Positions 58,001 to 64,000 of a stretch of 64,000 nt of DNA are shown piece by piece (positions within the stretch are counted from its first letter, which is position 1; every line of letters starts with the position of its first letter). The stretch spans positions 310,001 through 374,000 of the forward strand of contig CM060493.1 in assembly GCA_030544225.1 (NCBI GenBank), given 5' to 3'. The translations under genes were made by a program, and so were the position numbers. Source of the DNA: Skeletonema marinoi. Lineage: Eukaryota > Bacillariophyta > Thalassiosirophyceae > Thalassiosirales > Thalassiosiraceae. The notes beneath the pieces were generated by a model. That model made no database searches. It saw nothing but the letters and a program-made list of their open reading frames with translations, and was not told the origin of the DNA.

Positions 58001-60702
58001 TTGACCCTGTTCCATAAGCTTCCCCGCTTCTCCTGCGCCGTAAATAATTTTTGAACCACCTCAACCAAAAAAAACGGCCACAATGACGAGCAACGTCCCC
58101 TATGCCAACCACCGCTGCTATGCCGAGAGAGTAAAATAATCGCCTCTAACTATGCCCCCTCTCCCCTGCTGCCTTGCGGCCATCAACTCGCGAGAAGATC
58201 TGGCGAAAGATTTGAACGTCGACATTAAATCACTCGATCTGGTGGAGTTGACCGACACTCCGTGCAGAAGTGATGGTTGTAACCTATCCGCTGCCAAGAA
58301 TAATTACAATCAATGCATCTTATGCTGTCAACAATGGTTTCCTCGAAAGTTAAACAAAGGCGGCCAGGTAAAAAATAATCGCCGAGGTTACGGTCTTTAC
58401 GGCCCTCAATTCATGCAACAATACAACGGCACGACGCAACGAAAAGCATGCGCATGCGATATGGAAGAGTGCCAGAAGATTGGTTATAGCCATTGCGGTA
58501 TGATGACGTTTCCGACAGATCCAGCGGGTTGCAAAGAAGCCATACGAGTATTGGGCATCCAATGCCCCGCTACAAAAGCCAATATTCTAGCAAACCCTCG
58601 AAGTTACCGCATTGCTCCATGGCATTACCAACAAAATCATTTACAAAAGAATAATAATGGAAATTGGTCTATCCGAGTAATGGAGAAGTACACTGATAGT
58701 GATGGGAAGGTCTTTCCCTTTGCCCCCCCAAATGGCAATGTCATCCAATTTATTGAGAGCGTGCTCCTCCCCTTGGGGCATAATGTATGCCGAGGGGGTG
58801 TTGACGACCTCCCAGCTTGGGTGAAGAAATTAGCAACCAACCAACAACAACAACAACATCCTAATGGACCTACTCCATCTCCTACAAATAAGACTGCGCG
58901 AGTGATGGCTTCACCACCAGGGGCAACGTCGCGACCCGCTCGGAAACGTGAATCTCCGGAAGCGGCTGAGCTCCGGGAGTTGAAAGATAACGCAGCGCTA
59001 TTTGAAGTCAAACTCAATAGTGCACTGGAGGAAAATCACAACCTTAAAGCCAAAGTTGAAGTACTGGATGGGGAGAATCTTCGGTTGCGTTTTGAAAATA
59101 CAAAGCTGAAGAAGGAGAATGCAGAGCTGCGGCGGAAGGTGGAAGTGCTTGAGGGGAAGAAATGTGTAATTTCTTACGACGATTTGAAACCCGGGGGGAT
59201 ACTTGCAGATTATGTGAATTCATTCACTTTCTTCCCAACCTTTAAAGCAAATGATCTTTTTCTGGAATTAATCAACGGTGATATCGGTGTCTGCGAGAGA
59301 ATTAAACGTTACCATCACGTCACCGTGGAGGAGAGAGTCAAATACAACGATGAGATCCGTGCCAAGAAGAAGCAAGCAAAACAAACAAGCGCTGGCGCTA
59401 CTGGCAATGGGGGAGGAGAAGCTGGTGAAGATCTAGACGCAATCATGGCTGAAGCTGCCTTAGGTGATGACGAAGACATGGCAGAAGCAAACATTGGTGG
59501 TGCTCAACGGACTAGAACGAGGAAGCTACATTGGAAAACCGAATATCTCGTGTATTGTTTCTTTGTTAGGTGCAACATCTCCATGACTCGCATTGCTGCT
59601 TTGTTTGGTATTGGGCGCATTCTTGTACATGATATTGTGTATGGCTGGGTGAATATGTTGGCTGATACTTTGGCAAAGTTCTTTCCCGTTCCCACGAGGA
59701 GTCAAATGCTTCGTGCCTATCCCAAGAGTGTTATCAAGAAGTTCGGACACGCACACATCTTTATGCTTCTCGATGCTACTGAGATATTTGCGGAGGTTGC
59801 ATCAATGAAGTCAGTCAACGCAATATTGTACTCTGCTTACAAACACCATTCTACGCTTAAGTGGCTTGTCGGATGTGATCCCATTGGCACAGTATGGGAT
59901 GATTCTATCACAGACGGATATCCAGGAGCAGTTAGCGATCCAATACAAACCACTGTGACGGAAATTCTAGCTCAAATTCCATTTGGGTGTGCGGTTGAAG
60001 TGGACAAGGGATTCTTAATTGAGAATGACTGTGCATTTCTAGGAATCCATTGTATTCGTCCGATGAAGATGCTATCGGGGCAGATGCAACAATCGAAAGA
60101 GGATGTGGCATTGACGCAAAAAGTTGGAAAGACGAGGATTCCTGTTGAGCAGATCAATGGTCAAATGAAGAATTCAGCTTCGTTTTTCGACAAGAGAATC
60201 CGATTAGATCAGATTGGGCTAGCAGATTTGATCTGCCGTGTAAGCTACCTTCTCCAAAACTTCAAGCTTGCTTTCATTCAACAACACGACGGGACGAAGA
60301 AAGATCGACCATGCAAAGCCCACATTCGATGGTACGGAGGAGAAGATGATGGTCTGATCGATATTCGACCATATGTTGAGTTGTGGGGAACTACTAGTGA
60401 GATCAACCGTTGGAGAGAGCTTGCAGAAATGCCTGAAAATGAGGAGGCAACAGACTTGGAAATATCAGAACTGGTCTTGGCCGAAGATTGGCCCACTCGT
60501 CTCAGGAAAGAACACATAGAGCGATTGGCTTAAATACATAAATTAGATGTCTTATTCATATTCAGCAGTTGCCTCTTAAATCATTTTGGGCTAGTAGGTA
60601 TGTCATCATCATTTTGACAGAAGTTCGGTTTGTGGGGGCCAAAATTATTTACGGCACAAGATCTCACATTATTTTGCTGAGGAGCTTATGGAACAGGGTC
60701 AA
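58001..60702 (+). mobile_element. Complete ISL2EU/Harbinger-like DNA transposon
   Basis: Perfect 20-bp terminal inverted repeats TTGACCCTGTTCCATAAGCT (58001-58020; inverted at 60683-60702). If the last T/A is counted outside, an AT dinucleotide flanks both ends, as expected for the 2-bp target duplication of ISL2EU elements. A second inverted pair GCCGTAAATAATTTT lies inside (58037-58051 and 60641-60655). The 2.7-kb body carries one long, open transposase gene. No other copy of its ends is in this window. It looks whole and recent. Confidence 0.85.
58152..60533 (+). CDS. DDE transposase (DDE_Tnp_4 type) with a Cys-rich N terminus and coiled coil
   Basis: An open frame of 793 residues. The N-terminal Cys-rich part has CRSDGCN ... 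CILCCQQW (about 38-62) and CACDMEECQ with MTFPTDPAGCKEA (about 99-131). It recalls THAP-type zinc domains of such transposases but is not a clear match. Pro/Gln-rich linker, then a coiled coil (about 272-343; LRFENTKLKKENAELRRK). The catalytic domain has LLDATEIF (first Asp, about 541), YSAYKHHSTLKWLVG, DGYPGAVSD, VDKGFLI (second Asp, about 618) and VEQINGQMK (Glu, about 665), which fits the DDE_Tnp_4 superfamily. It would cut and join the ends of its own element. All three catalytic residues appear present. Confidence 0.85.
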   Translation: MPPLPCCLAAINSREDLAKDLNVDIKSLDLVELTDTPCRSDGCNLSAAKNNYNQCILCCQQWFPRKLNKGGQVKNNRRGYGLYGPQFMQQYNGTTQRKACACDMEECQKIGYSHCGMMTFPTDPAGCKEAIRVLGIQCPATKANILANPRSYRIAPWHYQQNHLQKNNNGNWSIRVMEKYTDSDGKVFPFAPPNGNVIQFIESVLLPLGHNVCRGGVDDLPAWVKKLATNQQQQQHPNGPTPSPTNKTARVMASPPGATSRPARKRESPEAAELRELKDNAALFEVKLNSALEENHNLKAKVEVLDGENLRLRFENTKLKKENAELRRKVEVLEGKKCVISYDDLKPGGILADYVNSFTFFPTFKANDLFLELINGDIGVCERIKRYHHVTVEERVKYNDEIRAKKKQAKQTSAGATGNGGGEAGEDLDAIMAEAALGDDEDMAEANIGGAQRTRTRKLHWKTEYLVYCFFVRCNISMTRIAALFGIGRILVHDIVYGWVNMLADTLAKFFPVPTRSQMLRAYPKSVIKKFGHAHIFMLLDATEIFAEVASMKSVNAILYSAYKHHSTLKWLVGCDPIGTVWDDSITDGYPGAVSDPIQTTVTEILAQIPFGCAVEVDKGFLIENDCAFLGIHCIRPMKMLSGQMQQSKEDVALTQKVGKTRIPVEQINGQMKNSASFFDKRIRLDQIGLADLICRVSYLLQNFKLAFIQQHDGTKKDRPCKAHIRWYGGEDDGLIDIRPYVELWGTTSEINRWRELAEMPENEEATDLEISELVLAEDWPTRLRKEHIERLA

Positions 60703-62600
60703 TCCCGCCCTACAAGACTCGATGAGTACATGTTACATGTACCACACAAGGTGGGTGCTACTACTGCCTTCAGCTCAAGCACCAAAGTGTCTTCGTTCTT
60801 CGTCTTCTTCTATCAAATCATCGCCCTGAGTAAGCCGTAAATTATTCTTCTGCTATCTATTATTATCACTGGTACTGTTTCCGTTGCACAAAATAATTTG
60901 AAGAATGGTTGAGCATGCATCGACGATCGACGACATCAATCATTGCACATGTTCAACGTTCATAAGCAACAACCGAGCGATGATGATGTCGTGACATCAC
61001 AAGATTAAATTATATTGCAATCAAGATATTAGATGAATTAAATAACTACGTTATGCATTATTATGACTCAACAATGGTTATGACGAATACTTGGTAACAT
61101 GGCAACTCTTTGAATTGATGAGATAGCTGCATGAAGATGCTTTCTTATGCCTGCCGCATGCTGTCGAAGGGAGGATCGGCCGGTAGCGAGAAGGAGGGCA
61201 TCGTTGCTGATCGACAGAATGGCAACCTGGAATGTGGCAGGTCGAATCATCAACTGCATTTGACTTTGTATTTGTTGATTGATGCATTGCATAGGTGGAT
61301 GTTAGCATGGTGGATTTGTTCAAACCAACAGATGATTGGACTGTATCTAGCCGTGGGATTGCAGAGAATGGTGGTAACTGCCGATGATGAGATGGGACGG
61401 AAGTCGAAGGAACTTTCACGCAGCATTGGCACAATTGAATCCTGAATGAGGTACATATGTTGTTATGAATGATATTGATATCCATGTAAATCATTTTCAC
61501 AAACACAATATTGACAAAGCAGATTGCGTGCAGACGAGTGAGCCGTCGTGATGTAATCAATAAGGATGGATTATTACTGTGCTATCATGATGAAGAGCTG
61601 AGTCAAGAGAGACAACAACAACACTGACGCTCGTGTTGTTTGCGATGCGATCCACACAATATTCGCGCATTACGGTACATTTGCAAACTGGATCACTTTG
61701 AAGAATGTTTGCAGTGGTAGAGATGCAAGCAACTAGCTGTTACTCTCAATGTAATCCAAATCAATAAGCAATCGACTTGTATGGGCTATGTCCCGCATTA
61801 TGTCCTCCGCTGTAATGAGTGCAATACAACGACACGACACTTGAATCGAGAGCTGGAATGATGATATCGTCCCACATCACTCTTGCTCTACTAGCTCTAT
61901 AAAGAAATGTATCGAGATACTCTTGAATTGTCGACAATGAATTATAATCATCTACCGATTCAGACCCAGAGTATGAAGAACAATATTCGTCAAGGTGCAA
62001 CATGCCATACATACCGATTGTCTGTATATCCAGAGTGTGAGTATTTCTTCGGGATGCTTCCATGTTTAGTCGCCCTGTTTGATTATTACTTGGAAGAGTT
62101 GTTCAGCTGGCATGAATCTTATTCAATCACTAAATAACTTATCGTCGCTGTTCAACAACTTCATTTCAGCCAGCTTCTCACTCTCTTGGAAAATAGAGAT
62201 GAGAGGGAAAATCCAAGAAAAGATACGACACGACCATCACAAATCAAAAATCATCCATGCCATGGCCGAATTTGCTTCAAATTATTGCACGCGTCTATTA
62301 TCTTCTTTGGCAGCGTTCAATTGCAGACTAGAGAGCGTCTATTAGCAATTGAATAACATAAATTAGCAGGTAAGTCAACTCATTCTCGGCCGCCGCCGCT
62401 TTATAGCCCGCCGCCGCCGGCAACTCACGGCCGGCCATTCATTTTTCCAGCGCTCGACACTCAAAAATTACTAACAACGTTCTTGTTCCGTCCACTCTTC
62501 ATCATAGGACTCTTGCCAATCAATCAAACGGCCGCGCCTCAATCAAATAAATTGAGCAGCACAACCGGCCTTCTCTTCAGACAACATTTTTCCCACCAGC
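60703..62600. other. Intergenic region with only doubtful ORFs
   Basis: Several short ORFs overlap on both strands. The best is a minus-strand one of 100 codons with ATG (62063-61761; EYLDTFLYRASRARVMWDDI), not recognised and without support from neighbours. The stretch 62380-62600 is rich in C/T and CCGCCG text and is probably the promoter and 5' UTR of the next gene. Confidence 0.4.
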
Positions 62601-64000
62601 ATGAGATTTAATCTCTCCCTCCTCGCCCTAGCGGCCACAGTAAGCTGTGATCAAGACGTCGTCATTGCGGATGATACCACCACAGTCATATCGCCAACCC
62701 GCACCCCCGATCTCATCCTAGAAACATCCGATGGCAGCCCCATTGACAACAGCACCAGTGGCTCAGTTGTCATTCGCAGTGGGAAGAGTTTCAATGAAAC
62801 TTTTGTGGGGGGGAATGTGACTATTCTGGCGGGGGAATCTCTCAAGGGACGGGGAGGCACTGTGGATATTTCGGGAGGATCTTCCAATGGCCATAGTGAT
62901 GGAGGCGATGTACTTCTTTGGGGTGGAGATGCAGATAAGGGGAGGGGGGGCAATGTCCATCTTCAAAGTGGATCGAGCTCCAAGGGAGTTAGTGGGAATT
63001 TGGCGCTTGCCTCCTCAGCTACGCTCGTGGAAGGGGGGAACTCGGGGAGTGTACATCTTTCCACGGGGGAGGCAAAAGGAGGGAGTGGAGGGACGATTGC
63101 CCTACAGAGTGGAAATGGTGGATATTATGACGGTGGGGATATTACCCTCTCAGCTGGTCAGACATCTGGCAATGGATTCAAGGGTGGCTCGGTCCATTTG
63201 ACTGGAGGAGAGGGGTCGAGTTCACATTCCACGGATGGAGGTGATGGTGGTGATCTAATCCTCACGGGAGGAGAGGCAAAGGGGGAGGGTGCAGATGATG
63301 ATGGAGGTAGCATTGCTCTTCAGGGAGGTACTTCGTTTGCTGGGCATGGAGGATCGCTACGATTATCATCGGGTGAATCCAGTGAGACATCTTCGGGTGA
63401 TGTATGTAAGTGCTGCTCATTGTTTTACTCTTGTTTGATTGTCTTATTTCTCCGTGATACATTGTCTCACTTTCTATTGATAATAATGCACAATTCAACT
63501 CCACAGTGATTGCTAGTGCCAAGGCTGGGCACGAGGGGTCGAGCGGAGCTCTCACTCTGACCACGGGAGCATCCAATAGTGGCCTCGGAACGAGTGGATC
63601 TATCAATTTACAGACTGGAAATGTCTTTGGTGGAGCTACGGGTGGCATATCAATGGCAGCTGGAACAGCCACAGACACAGTTGAGAAGGGGGGATCCATT
63701 GCCTTCACCACTGGACACAGTGAGTGGTCCTCGAGTGGCTCATTCAGTGTTCAGACTGCAAATGGAGGTGCGAAAGGCGATAGTGGTGAAGTCTCGATTC
63801 GTACTGGCAACACAGAGTCGGGCAAATCTGGCCCTTTGCTCTTTGAGAGTGGATCTGCTGCAGGAGGTGGTTCTTCTGGGTAAGTCAATCCATGCCATTT
63901 CGTGGAATGGAGCACACTCTTATCATATTATATTCTCACACACTCTATCTATTGCTCATTACTTCTTCTCATATTTTGCTAGATCAATCGAGATGAAAGT
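62601..64000 (+). CDS. 5' part of a secreted Gly-rich repeat protein
   Basis: Three exons are visible: 62601-63405, 63507-63879 and 63983 to the window end. Introns have GTAAGT donors and CCACAG / TGCTAG acceptors, and phases 1 and 2 are kept (joins read GDVLIASAKAG and SSGSIEMK). A signal peptide MRFNLSLLALAATVSC opens the protein. The rest is made of imperfect repeats of about 20-25 residues such as GGDVLLWGGDADKGRGGNVH, GGTIALQSGNGG and GGSVHLTGGEGSS, each with alternating hydrophobic residues after GG and a S/T-G-x turn, as in beta-helix or beta-roll folds. It is probably a cell-wall or surface protein. No enzyme motif is seen. It continues beyond the window. Confidence 0.78.

Noticed and set aside
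61078-61560. Minus-strand ORF of 160 codons
   Set aside because: Composition is His/Ser/Cys-rich without pattern, it overlaps an equally long plus-strand ORF, and no family is recognisable; probably chance.

Overview
This is eukaryotic nuclear DNA, most probably from a centric diatom of the Thalassiosirales. The reasons are short GT-AG introns of about 95-130 bp, a large family of intracellular BspA-type leucine-rich-repeat (LRR) proteins, many-fingered WRKY19-like zinc-finger proteins, multi-AP2 proteins, a Fea1-type iron protein next to a ferric reductase, and many small DNA transposons. The lineage is inferred from protein character only; no rRNA or organelle marker is present. No tRNA, rRNA or CRISPR array was seen.

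Left part (1-27,700): after the 3' end of a Ser/Thr-Pro-rich, probably nuclear protein gene (3-1132) comes a tandem array. Its unit is a plus-strand LRR gene, a conserved 3' spacer, a convergent minus-strand zinc-finger gene with one intron, and a conserved spacer of about 1.1 kb leading to the next LRR gene. Six units can be traced, with LRR starts at 1596, 6699, 13558, 17864, 20271 and 24619. Unit 4 has lost nearly all of its zinc-finger gene. Two LRR copies are frameshifted, some zinc-finger copies have lost their N terminus, and only the last (26035-27687) has a full-length one. Insertions interrupt the array at 5619-6198, 6241-6395 and 11066-13494, the last being a 0.9-kb sequence present twice in tandem.

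Middle (27,700-41,000): a MULE-like transposon with long terminal inverted repeats and a 9-bp target duplication (28331-30049) carries a nested foldback element. Then come a one-finger gene, a divergent iron pair (Fea1-like protein 31528-33354 and ferric reductase 33856-36288), a decayed zinc-finger remnant with an LRR pseudogene, a zinc-finger/AP2/AP2/CCT protein gene (38085-39278), a stranded 3' end of a GDP-L-fucose synthase gene, and another LRR pseudogene.

Right part (41,000-64,000): an F-box/Cys-rich gene split by a 1.55-kb transposon (41430-44221); NUMOD3-type fragments; an intact LRR gene (46894-47784); a large STAND-like NTPase gene (48627-52079); decayed retroelement and LRR fragments; a triple-AP2 gene (54246-55418); a palindrome-rich MITE directly upstream of an intact LRR gene (56426-57762); a complete ISL2EU/Harbinger-like transposon with an open transposase (58001-60702); and the 5' part of a secreted Gly-rich repeat protein gene (62601 to the window end).

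The main theme is co-amplification of a possible LRR/F-box-like receptor family with zinc-finger genes, with shared flanks spread to other sites and much disruption by DNA transposons.
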